Of a stretch of DNA of 16,158 nucleotides, positions 6,791 through 13,551 are shown piece after piece. How positions within the stretch are numbered: position 1 is the first letter of the stretch; every line of letters begins with the position of its first letter. The notes under the pieces were generated by a model that saw only the letters and a program-made list of their open reading frames with translations, was not told the DNA's origin and did no database searches. Position numbers and translations under genes: made by a program. Origin of the DNA: an uncultured bacterium (lineage in GTDB: Bacteria > Cyanobacteriota > Vampirovibrionia > Gastranaerophilales > Gastranaerophilaceae); contig USOK01000007.1 of the NCBI GenBank assembly GCA_900556295.1, forward strand, positions 1-16,158, read 5' to 3'.

Positions 6791-8881
6791 TTACGCTTTA
6801 GCAGCTCCTGATTTTTCGATGATTTCTTTTTCAACGTTAGCAGGAACTTGTTCGTAATTGTGGAATTCCATTGAGAATGTCCCACGTCCTTGAGTGTTTG
6901 ATCTCAAGTCCGTTGCATATCCGAACATATTTGCCAATGGAACTAATGCTCTAACGATTACGTTACCTGTGTTTCCTTGAGGCTCTTGACCTTCAACACG
7001 TCCACGACGTCTTGAAATGTCACCGATGATTGTACCTGTGAACTCATCAGGAATTTCGATTTCAACTTTCATCATTGGTTCAAGGATACAAGGCTGAGCT
7101 TTACGGCAACCATCTTTGATAGCCATAGAACCAGCGATTTTGAATGCCATTTCAGAAGAGTCAACTTCGTGGTAAGATCCATCGTAAAGTTCTACTTTAA
7201 CGTCAATCATTGGGAATCCTGCTAAGATACCGCCTTCAAGAGCTTCTTCCATACCTTTTCTTGCAGGTTCAATGTATTCTTTAGGAATAGCACCACCAAC
7301 GATTTTGTTTTCAAATACAAATCCGGCATTTTCTTCTGCTGGAGAAATTCTAACTTTAACGTGACCATATTGACCTTTACCACCTGATTGACGGATAAAT
7401 TTAGAGTCTTGGTCAGCGTTTCCGCGAATTGTTTCTCTGTAAGCAACTTGTGGTTTCCCAATGTTAGCTTCAACTTTGAATTCTCTTAACATACGGTCAA
7501 CAATGATATCCAAGTGAAGTTCACCCATACCAGAAATGATTGTTTGACCTGTTTCTGTATCAGATTTAACTCTGAATGAAGGATCTTCTTCAGCAAGTTT
7601 TTGAAGAGCGATACCCATTTTATCTTGGTCTGCTTTTGTTTTTGGTTCAATAGCAACTGAAATAACCGGTTCAGGGAAAGTCATTCTTTCCAAGATGATT
7701 GGAGCTTTTTCGTCACACAATGTATCACCTGTTGTTGTGTCTTTCAAACCAACTGCTGCACAGATGTCGCCAGCGTAAACTTCTTGTTCTTCAAGTCTTT
7801 GATCAGCGTACATACGAACCAAACGAGCGATACGTTCTTTTTTGCCGTTTGTAGCATTTAGAACATAAGAACCGGCAGTGATTACGCCTGAATAAATTCT
7901 TAAGAATGTCAAACGACCTACGTAAGGGTCAGTCATAACTTTAAATGCCAAAGCTGAGAACGGTTCAGAGTCAGATGAGTGTCTTTCTGTTTTTGTACCG
8001 TCTTCAAGTTCACCTTCGATAGCTTTTACATCAACCGGTGATGGCATATAATCAACAACTGCGTTCAATAGAAGTTGAACACCTTTGTTTTTGAATGCTG
8101 TACCACAAGTTACAGGAACGATTTTGTTTTCGCAAACTGCTTTTCTCAAAACAGCTTTCAATTCGTCAACTGTAATAGATGCAGGATCTTCGAAGTATTT
8201 TTCCATCAAAGCATCATCTTCTGATGCGATAGCTTCAACCATAGCGTCATGATATTGTTGAGCTTTTTCTATCATATCTGCTGGAATATCTTCTTCTTTA
8301 ATATCTGTACCTAAGTCGTTTGTATAAATTTCAGCTCTCATTGTCATCAAGTCAATAAGGCCGTTGAATTTGTCTTCAGAACCGATAGGCAATTGGATAG
8401 GAACAGCGTTTGCACCTAATCTTGTTTTGATTTGATCTACAACTCTGTAGAAATCTGCACCAGTTCTGTCCATTTTGTTTACGAATACCATACGTGGAAC
8501 TTCATATCTGTTAGCTTGTCTCCAAACTGTTTCAGATTGAGATTGAACACCACCTACTGCACAGAATACAGCAACAACACCGTCTAATACACGAAGAGAA
8601 CGTTCAACTTCAATAGTGAAGTCAACGTGACCCGGGGTATCAATAATGTTGATTTGGTGACCTTTCCAAGTAGCTGTTACAGCAGCTGATTGAATTGTAA
8701 TACCACGTTCTTTTTCTTGTTCCATAAAGTCAGTTACGGCTGCACCATCGTGGGTTTCACCGATTTTATGAGTTTTACCTGTGTAAAACAAAATACGTTC
8801 AGTTGTAGTGGTTTTACCAGCATCGATGTGAGCGGCAATACCAATGTTTCTGATTTTTTCCAATGGAGTTTTTCTAGCCAT
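6791..8881 (-). CDS. fusA: Elongation factor G
   Basis: GTPase that moves tRNAs and mRNA through the ribosome after peptide-bond formation and acts with RRF in ribosome recycling. At 696 residues it is full length. Domain I has the P-loop AHIDAGKTT (17-25), the switch-I region RGIT (59-62), DTPGHVDF (81-88) and NKMD (135-138). Domains II-V follow, with the typical FPEPVISVAIEPK, GMGELHLDI and PMMKVEIEIPDEFTGTIIGDI segments. It matches canonical cyanobacterial-type EF-G (MARKTPLEKIRNIGIAAHIDAGKT), not a divergent second EF-G. GGA lies 10 bases before ATG 8881. It stands alone here with its own promoter instead of in the rpsL-rpsG-fusA-tuf operon; convergent and divergent neighbours show it is monocistronic. 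Confidence 0.97.
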   Translation of the reverse strand: MARKTPLEKIRNIGIAAHIDAGKTTTTERILFYTGKTHKIGETHDGAAVTDFMEQEKERGITIQSAAVTATWKGHQINIIDTPGHVDFTIEVERSLRVLDGVVAVFCAVGGVQSQSETVWRQANRYEVPRMVFVNKMDRTGADFYRVVDQIKTRLGANAVPIQLPIGSEDKFNGLIDLMTMRAEIYTNDLGTDIKEEDIPADMIEKAQQYHDAMVEAIASEDDALMEKYFEDPASITVDELKAVLRKAVCENKIVPVTCGTAFKNKGVQLLLNAVVDYMPSPVDVKAIEGELEDGTKTERHSSDSEPFSALAFKVMTDPYVGRLTFLRIYSGVITAGSYVLNATNGKKERIARLVRMYADQRLEEQEVYAGDICAAVGLKDTTTGDTLCDEKAPIILERMTFPEPVISVAIEPKTKADQDKMGIALQKLAEEDPSFRVKSDTETGQTIISGMGELHLDIIVDRMLREFKVEANIGKPQVAYRETIRGNADQDSKFIRQSGGKGQYGHVKVRISPAEENAGFVFENKIVGGAIPKEYIEPARKGMEEALEGGILAGFPMIDVKVELYDGSYHEVDSSEMAFKIAGSMAIKDGCRKAQPCILEPMMKVEIEIPDEFTGTIIGDISRRRGRVEGQEPQGNTGNVIVRALVPLANMFGYATDLRSNTQGRGTFSMEFHNYEQVPANVEKEIIEKSGAAKA

Positions 8882-8940
8882 TTTTGTTTTTTCCTTTTTT
8901 ATATTGTGTACATCGCTATTATTTTCTTAGCTTCATTATG

Positions 8941-8969
8941 ATTATCACATGAACAAGTTTTTTTGTAAA
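8941..8969 (-). promoter_or_regulatory. Extended -10 sigma-70-type promoter of fusA
   Basis: On the minus strand TTTACA (8969-8964) and GATAAT (8946-8941) are separated by exactly 17 bases, and the bases before the -10 box read TGT, giving the extended -10 motif TGnGATAAT. Initiation near 8934 gives a leader of about 53 bases. Confidence 0.7.
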
Positions 8970-9012
8970 TAATTTGGGGAGAGAGGTTAAGCAAAGTTCA
9001 TATTTTGGGGAA

Positions 9013-9120
9013 GTGAGTAGTGAATTGTGAATGGTGAGTAGACCATTACAAAAGTTATCCCATCAAAATTTATTTTCGAGCAAAGCGAGCTATAAGCACC
9101 ACTCACCATTCACTACTCAC
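9013..9120. repeat. Long inverted repeat built from GTGAGTAGTGAATGGTGAGT units
   Basis: The right arm 9101-9120 is the complement of GTGAGTAGTGAATGGTGAGT. The left arm (9013-9039) is the same sequence with six extra bases, TGTGAA, inserted after GTGAGTAGTGAAT. The arms are separated by about 60 bases. Within each arm short units of GTGA(A/G)T(A/G)GTGA type are repeated, so it may have grown by slippage. It lies between the divergent fusA and uppS promoters. Apart from it and the promoters, 8882-9184 holds no gene. Confidence 0.7.
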
Positions 9121-9171
9121 CACTCACAATTATCAATCTTCCACTCCTATTCCTTTTTTTCATGTTTGCCT

Positions 9172-9177
9172 TATAAT
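9172..9177 (+). promoter_or_regulatory. -10 box of uppS implying a leaderless mRNA
   Basis: A perfect TATAAT ends 7 bases before ATG 9185, so transcription would begin at or next to the start codon. No Shine-Dalgarno sequence is seen before 9185 or before the alternative ATG 9176, which overlaps the box. No good -35 element is visible; ATTCCT at 9149-9154 is the hexamer at 17-base spacing. Confidence 0.4.
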
Positions 9178-9184
9178 GAAAGTT

Positions 9185-9901
9185 ATGAACGAAACAAAAA
9201 TAGCTGAAATAGTAAAAGATACAAATTTACAACACATCGCAATAATAATGGACGGAAACCGCCGCTGGGCGAAAGAAAAAAATCTTCCGTCCGCTATGGG
9301 GCATAAAAAAGGTGTAGATGCCCTGAAGGCAACCCTTCGTGCTTGCAAAGATTTTGGGATTAAATACCTGACTGTCTACGCATTTTCGACAGAAAACTGG
9401 AACAGAAAAAAAGAAGAAGTTGACTTTTTGATGGAGCTTCTTGCAATTACCTTGACAAACGAGCTTGCTGAAATGCACTCGGAAGGCGTTGTAATCAGTT
9501 TTATCGGCGACATTAAAAAACTTAGTCCGAAACTTCAAAAAATCCTGAACAATTCCGTCGAAACAACTAAAAATAACACCGGAGTTCATCTTCAAATTGC
9601 CTTCAATTATGGTGCACGAGATGAAATTGTTCACGCAGTAAAATCAATTGTAGAACAAGGGGTTACACCAGAAAACATTACAGAAGAATTAATTTCTCAA
9701 AACCTTTACACAAAAGGAATTCCTGACCCTGATTTGTTAATCAGAACAGGCGGTGAAAAACGAATCTCTAACTACCTTTTGTGGCAAATTGCGTATTCTG
9801 AAATTCTTGTAACAAAACAGTATTGGCCTGAGTTCGATAAGAACTCTCTTGCTGAAGCTGTAGAAGAGTTTCATAATAGACAAAGAAGGTTTGGGAAGTA
9901 G
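9185..9901 (+). CDS. uppS: Isoprenyl transferase / undecaprenyl diphosphate synthase
   Basis: Soluble cis-prenyltransferase that adds isopentenyl units to farnesyl diphosphate to make undecaprenyl diphosphate, the lipid carrier for peptidoglycan and other envelope glycans. From ATG 9185 it has 238 residues, near the family's usual 240-250. The catalytic motif MDGNRRWA is at 22-29 (Asp23 is the conserved magnesium ligand), followed by TVYAFSTENWNR and the C-terminal diphosphate-binding motif PDLLIRTGGEKRISNYLLWQ. I prefer 9185 to ATG 9176 because 9176 overlaps a TATAAT box; the difference is only three residues. No cdsA follows as it does in many genomes. The flanks carry long inverted repeats on both sides, so the gene appears monocistronic. 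Confidence 0.95.
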   Translation: MNETKIAEIVKDTNLQHIAIIMDGNRRWAKEKNLPSAMGHKKGVDALKATLRACKDFGIKYLTVYAFSTENWNRKKEEVDFLMELLAITLTNELAEMHSEGVVISFIGDIKKLSPKLQKILNNSVETTKNNTGVHLQIAFNYGARDEIVHAVKSIVEQGVTPENITEELISQNLYTKGIPDPDLLIRTGGEKRISNYLLWQIAYSEILVTKQYWPEFDKNSLAEAVEEFHNRQRRFGK

Positions 9902-9907
9902 AATAAG

Positions 9908-10034
9908 AAAGACGTTAAGTCGATAAGACGTTGAGACGATAAGTTCTTTACATAAAAGCTATATTGTCACATTTTACTAAAACTATTAATTGAAATGAAC
10001 TTAACGACTTATCGACCTATAGTCCTAACGTCTT
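9908..10034. repeat. Inverted repeat built from GTCGATAAG / GACGTTAAG units
   Basis: The left arm (9908-9946) is a run of related units: GACGTTAAG, TCGATAAG, GACGTTGAG, ACGATAAG. The right arm (9997-10034) is an imperfect complement: GAACTTAACGACTTATCGAC followed by TAACGTCTT. About 50 AT-rich bases separate the arms. It fills the gap between uppS and the rdgB ribosome binding site and could act as a 3' stem or terminator-like structure, though no T run follows. Confidence 0.65.
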
Positions 10035-10055
10035 AAGGACAAGAAAGGTTGACCT

Positions 10056-10646
10056 ATGAAGATAGTTTTTGCAACTGGCAATCCGCATAAACTCCAAGAA
10101 GTAAACGACATTGCCAAAGGTTCCGGCGTGGAATTTATCTTGCCGCCAAAAGGTTTTGACCCGATAGAAGATGGAACGACTTTTGAAGAAAATTCATATA
10201 TTAAGGCTAAAGATGCAGCAAGGCTTAGTGGAATGCTGGCTCTTGCTGATGATTCAGGTCTTTGCGCTGAATCTCTTGATGGTGCACCAGGAATATATTC
10301 CGCAAGATATGCAGATACTCCTCAAGCAAGAATTGACAAATTGCTAAACGCAATGAGCGACAAAGAAAATCGTAAAGCCAAATTTGTTTGTGCAATGACA
10401 ATCGCAAACCCAGATGGCGAAATAGTTTTTCAAACCCGAGGTGAATGCCATGGTGAAATTGCAAAAAAACAATCCGGCACAAACGGTTTTGGGTATGATC
10501 CGGTGTTTATACCAAACCTCTCTCCGCATGAGCGAGGGCAAAAAATTACGATTGCTGAACTTTCAGAAGAAGAAAAGAACAAAATTTCGCACAGAAGCAA
10601 AGCTTTGAGAAATGTGCTTGAATTCCTTAAAAATCAGGATTTATAA
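10056..10646 (+). CDS. rdgB: XTP/dITP diphosphatase (HAM1/RdgB family)
   Basis: House-cleaning pyrophosphatase that hydrolyses dITP, ITP and XTP to monophosphates so that deaminated purines do not enter DNA or RNA. The chain of 196 residues is the usual family length. Signature elements: FATGNPHKLQEV at 5-16, TTFEENSYIKA at 41-51, the catalytic ADDSGL at 64-69 followed by PGIYSARYA, GFGYDPVFIP, and the C-terminal SHRSKAL nucleotide-binding motif. GAAAGG lies 7 bases before ATG 10056. It follows uppS in the same direction but across a 154-base gap filled by an inverted repeat, so co-transcription is uncertain. Confidence 0.96.
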   Translation: MKIVFATGNPHKLQEVNDIAKGSGVEFILPPKGFDPIEDGTTFEENSYIKAKDAARLSGMLALADDSGLCAESLDGAPGIYSARYADTPQARIDKLLNAMSDKENRKAKFVCAMTIANPDGEIVFQTRGECHGEIAKKQSGTNGFGYDPVFIPNLSPHERGQKITIAELSEEEKNKISHRSKALRNVLEFLKNQDL

Positions 10647-10700
10647 TCATTTTTATTTGTTGTTTAATATTAACAAATGTTACAAAAGCCTATATTTTTT

Positions 10701-10728
10701 TAAAGTTTTTCTTTCAAAAAGCCGTAAT
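10701..10728 (+). promoter_or_regulatory. Sigma-28 (FliA)-like promoter of the second paralogue
   Basis: TAAAGTTT at 10701-10708 and GCCGTAAT at 10721-10728 are separated by 12 bases, exactly as in the copy at 5269-5296. The flanks TTTAAAGTTTTT and TACATG also match, while the spacer (CTTTCAAAAA against GCACAATTGT) does not. Initiation near 10735 would give a leader of about 30 bases with AAAGGA 9 bases before ATG 10764. The 10647-10700 stretch before it is AT-rich with a weak ATTTGTT/AACAAAT dyad and no gene. Confidence 0.6.
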
Positions 10729-10763
10729 ACTACATGAACGTTACTAAGAAAGGAAAACCATCA

Positions 10764-12455
10764 ATGGGATTAGCGGCAGGACAAGCTAGATTATTGACGA
10801 TAACAGGCAGAAAATCTGACTGTGAATATGAGTCTATGCGTCTTTCTCACCAAAAGATAGCTCTTTCACGCCAGCTTGCTGACCTTTCTAATGAGTACCA
10901 AAATTCTATTGATCAAACTAAATTGATTTATGATTATTATGGTACTGGAGATGAATCTAATCCGTTGTCTTATGGTATTTTGATGAGTCCATCGGCTCTG
11001 AATAACTATATGCCGATTTTAGTAACTGATCCAAAAGGAAGAACTACTTTGAATGAAAAATATGCAGCAGCAGCTGAAGCTGCAGGTATTCCTCAAGAAG
11101 GTTTAGGAACTCTTCCTTCTGAAAATATGCGTAATAAGTTTATTGAAACTTTAGGCATTCAAGGTGTAATCTCTACTAAAACTGCTGAAACAATTTTAAG
11201 TTTGCCGTATAACCAAGCTGCTGGCGTCGGTGGCGGTGCTACAGTTGCAGTTGCGACTCAACGTGTCAATAAGACTGAATTGGCAGAGTTGTTAAATGAG
11301 TCAGCTGTTACTCCATTAAATACAAATTATAATAACACTTATACTAAAGGTATAAATTTATATAATTCTAAAGGTGAAAAAATTACTTCAGAAACAGAAC
11401 AAGTTGGTATCGGTGATATCTTAACTGGTAACTATACTCTTGTTTCATATGGTCAGGATAACTGGAGTAGTGCATTTGGTTATGAAGGTGGCCCGGTAGA
11501 TGCTTTGGTAAACTCTTCAGCGTGGGAAGATATGTTTGATGCTGTTGATAACTTATTTGACGTAGGAGACACCTATTCAAAGAATGCTATTGAATATGCA
11601 AGAAATCAAATTGAGTATATGATTTCTAACCAATGTGACAAAAGTAAAGGACCTGGTGCTAGCAAATCAAAAGGTCAAAAAGGACAATATAATAATGAAA
11701 ATGATTTAAAAAACTTTGCGTTACGTACCGGAGGTTCTTCTCAAAAAAGAAATGATGAAAGAATTATAAATCAAGCATATGATTATGCTCAAAATAACGT
11801 AGGGCTAGTAGCAAGATTTAACTACGGTAAAGGGCGTGACGACGATAGTTGTATCAGTGCAGCTTCTGTAAACATGTCTTATGTGTTAAGAGCTTATGTT
11901 ACTTATATTGAAGACTTTTTGAATGGTGTTGCTAAAACAGATTCTGCAGGGAATGACCTTTATAAAGTAAGCATTGGTAATAAACAAGAAAGTAATCTTG
12001 TAACAGATGAAGAATTACATAAATACACGATTAATGCAGGAACAACTGTTTCCAGTGATGACTGTGCGCAAGCAACATTTTATGATGCATTGTTTAACCA
12101 AATTTGCAAAAATGGTTGGACTTGCAATAAAAATATTGATGATAATGATTACCTTCAAGAAATGTTGAAAAGTGGAATGTTGTTTATTTCCAAGGTAAAC
12201 GATGATGGCTATTATTACCAAGGTAACTATGCTACAGATACTTATATTAAAGAAGTTTCTGATGACACTAAAATAGCACAGGCAGAAGCTAAATATACAA
12301 CTGAAAAAGCTAAACTTAATGCAAAAGAAGAAACTCTTGATTTGAAGATGAAAAATCTTGATACAGAAATTTCTTCTCTAACAACAGAATACGATACTGT
12401 TAAGAATACAATATCTAAAAACATTGAAAAATCATTCAAGCGGTATAATGCATAA
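10764..12455 (+). CDS. Unknown protein with MGxAAxQARLL N-terminus and coiled-coil C-terminus (paralogue B)
   Basis: Paralogue of the 5330 gene; no function recognised. ATG 10764 (563 residues) has AAAGGA 9 bases upstream and gives the matching N-terminus MGLAAGQARLLTITGRKS; the frame's earlier ATG at 10734 lies at the predicted transcription start. Residues 1-52 and the last 110 or so match paralogue A. The shared C-terminus has AEAKY, LDLKMKNLDTE, TEYDTVKN and SFKRYNA in a coiled coil from about residue 502. The middle, about 60-440, is longer than in A and unrelated by eye: it has GVGGGATVAVA and a Lys/Gly/Ser-rich segment near 300-320. Two Cys near 455-465 (ICKNGWTC) are not shared. There is no signal peptide or membrane helix. 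Probably monocistronic; it converges on the acyltransferase. Confidence 0.88.
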   Translation: MGLAAGQARLLTITGRKSDCEYESMRLSHQKIALSRQLADLSNEYQNSIDQTKLIYDYYGTGDESNPLSYGILMSPSALNNYMPILVTDPKGRTTLNEKYAAAAEAAGIPQEGLGTLPSENMRNKFIETLGIQGVISTKTAETILSLPYNQAAGVGGGATVAVATQRVNKTELAELLNESAVTPLNTNYNNTYTKGINLYNSKGEKITSETEQVGIGDILTGNYTLVSYGQDNWSSAFGYEGGPVDALVNSSAWEDMFDAVDNLFDVGDTYSKNAIEYARNQIEYMISNQCDKSKGPGASKSKGQKGQYNNENDLKNFALRTGGSSQKRNDERIINQAYDYAQNNVGLVARFNYGKGRDDDSCISAASVNMSYVLRAYVTYIEDFLNGVAKTDSAGNDLYKVSIGNKQESNLVTDEELHKYTINAGTTVSSDDCAQATFYDALFNQICKNGWTCNKNIDDNDYLQEMLKSGMLFISKVNDDGYYYQGNYATDTYIKEVSDDTKIAQAEAKYTTEKAKLNAKEETLDLKMKNLDTEISSLTTEYDTVKNTISKNIEKSFKRYNA

Positions 12456-12478
12456 AGCAACAGTTGGTGTTTAAGTTT

Positions 12479-13312
12479 TTAAACTTTTGCAACAGGCGGC
12501 AAGTCAATACTTTTCAGGCGTTGCTCGATTCGTCTGTACCATTTTAAGTGTTGCTTAAATAGAATGTTATATTTAGAAACATCTCCTTGTGACATTTCTT
12601 TGAATTGGTTGTCACATGTTTCTGTCAGTGCTTGTTCCAAGTAATGCGTTAATTCTCTTCTTGTCATTTTGTCTAACTCATTACCTTTCCGTAGTTCAAT
12701 TCTTTTGCCAAATTCAACAATAACTTCAGGTCTGTTATCTCTAAAAAACGCATAGTCAACTGCCATAGGGATAAGATTGACTTTCCCATATTTCTTAACT
12801 GCATTTTCTGCGATGTATGCCAAACCTGTTTGGAATTCTATTGGTCTAAAATGAGGCGGTCTGATTATTCCTTGTGGAAAGATGCAAAGCATGTTTCTTA
12901 AATCTCCGACAACATCTACTGAATATTGTAAAGCTTTCATTGCAGATTGTGGAGATTTTTTGTTAACAGAATACGCTCCGCCACGTCTAAGAAGTGGAAA
13001 ACGATTCAGTTCTTCAACCATCAAACGAATTTCCTTGTGAAAAATTCTGTGTGTCGTGTTGTACAATACAATTCCGTCCCACCAATTACAATGTGGCGCA
13101 AACAGAATTGTCGGGACATCTTTTTCTGCCTCAAAATAATTTTCTTCTCCTCTATACCTAAAAGCGTAAAATCGATTTTGCAACATGTTAAAGAAAAACA
13201 TGCTCGCAACCCACAGCCAAAACTTGCTTGTTTTAGCTGGTTTGAACTTCTCCTCTTTGTTCCTCAGCTTTGTAGGCGGGATGTCAGAATATAGTTGTTC
13301 TTCTACTACCAT
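12479..13312 (-). CDS. PlsC-like lysophospholipid acyltransferase family protein
   Basis: Member of the glycerolipid acyltransferase superfamily, which transfers an acyl chain to lysophosphatidate or a related lipid at the cytoplasmic face of the membrane. In 277 residues I see the catalytic HX4D motif HCNWWD (His74-Asp79), a motif-II-like GAYSVNKKS (112-120), and FPQG at 145-148 followed by RPIEFQTGLAYIA and a proline-containing VNLIPMAVDY. Classical PlsC enzymes have FPEG; Gln at that position occurs in related acyltransferases, so the acceptor is uncertain. One hydrophobic stretch, about 31-47, probably anchors the N-terminus. No good Shine-Dalgarno sequence precedes ATG 13312, which coincides with the predicted transcription start. 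The stop lies 23 bases from the end of the convergent 10764 gene. Confidence 0.85.
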   Translation of the reverse strand: MVVEEQLYSDIPPTKLRNKEEKFKPAKTSKFWLWVASMFFFNMLQNRFYAFRYRGEENYFEAEKDVPTILFAPHCNWWDGIVLYNTTHRIFHKEIRLMVEELNRFPLLRRGGAYSVNKKSPQSAMKALQYSVDVVGDLRNMLCIFPQGIIRPPHFRPIEFQTGLAYIAENAVKKYGKVNLIPMAVDYAFFRDNRPEVIVEFGKRIELRKGNELDKMTRRELTHYLEQALTETCDNQFKEMSQGDVSKYNILFKQHLKWYRRIEQRLKSIDLPPVAKV

Positions 13313-13318
13313 AAATCA

Positions 13319-13347
13319 ATTGTACCCCGAGAAAAAAAATAAGGCAA
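13319..13347 (-). promoter_or_regulatory. Promoter of the acyltransferase gene, predicted leaderless
   Basis: On the minus strand TTGCCT (13347-13342) and TACAAT (13324-13319) are 17 bases apart. The seventh base after the -10 box is the A of ATG 13312, so the message would begin at the start codon. Confidence 0.5.
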
Positions 13348-13385
13348 ATAGCCGAGTGGTTAATTTTAAGAAAGGTTAACTTTGC

Positions 13386-13415
13386 TTGACATTTTTCTTC
13401 TGCTTATTTTACCCT
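13386..13415 (+). promoter_or_regulatory. Putative promoter of the three-gene unknown operon
   Basis: A perfect -35 TTGACA lies at 13386-13391. The best -10 at 18 bases is TACCCT (13410-13415), which is weak. Initiation would give a leader of about 130 bases, carrying a possible leader peptide and the hairpin at 13529-13551. Confidence 0.35.
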
Positions 13416-13435
13416 AAGTATATAGAGGAAATGGA

Positions 13436-13489
13436 GTGAATATCTTCAGCTGCTGGCGCAGCCGTAATAGCCGGAATGCTCAAAAATGA
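13436..13489 (+). CDS. Possible 17-residue leader peptide
   Basis: GTG 13436 opens a short frame, MNIFSCWRSRNSRNAQK, ending at TGA 13487-13489. AGAGGA at 13424-13429 is a good ribosome binding site 6 bases before it. The peptide holds one Cys and one Trp side by side and three Arg. It ends 40 bases before the hairpin over the next gene's ribosome binding site, a layout seen in attenuators. Against it: the frame is very short, starts with GTG, and has no run of a single regulatory codon. Confidence 0.25.
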   Translation: MNIFSCWRSRNSRNAQK

Positions 13490-13528
13490 ATTCGTTTACG
13501 CGCAGTTTGAACGAAGTTCTTTTTGGAA

Positions 13529-13551
13529 CCTCTTGAAAAAGAGGATTTTTT
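13529..13551 (+). promoter_or_regulatory. Terminator-like hairpin that covers the ribosome binding site of the next gene
   Basis: CCTCTT (13529-13534) pairs perfectly with AAGAGG (13539-13544) around GAAA, and ATTTTTT follows directly up to ATG 13552. The 3' arm contains the only ribosome binding site, AGAGG. An alternative stem pairs 13517-13524 with 13536-13543 and excludes the first. The layout fits either a weak intrinsic terminator or translational masking. Confidence 0.45.

Noticed and set aside
10655..10679. ATTTGTT/AACAAAT dyad after rdgB
   Set aside because: AT-only pairing apart from one G-C and no following T run; terminator not supported.
10734..10763. ATG 10734 as start of paralogue B
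   Set aside because: It falls at the predicted transcription start; ATG 10764 has AAAGGA 9 bases upstream and restores the shared N-terminus.
12469..12488. GTTTAA/TTAAAC hairpin followed by TTTT after paralogue B
   Set aside because: The stem is only six AT-rich pairs and overlaps the stop codon of the convergent gene; too weak to call a terminator.
13351..13363. GCCGAGTGGTTAA, identical to a tRNA-Leu/Ser D-arm
   Set aside because: No acceptor stem, anticodon arm or T-loop is found around it. It is a chance match or at most a small remnant.
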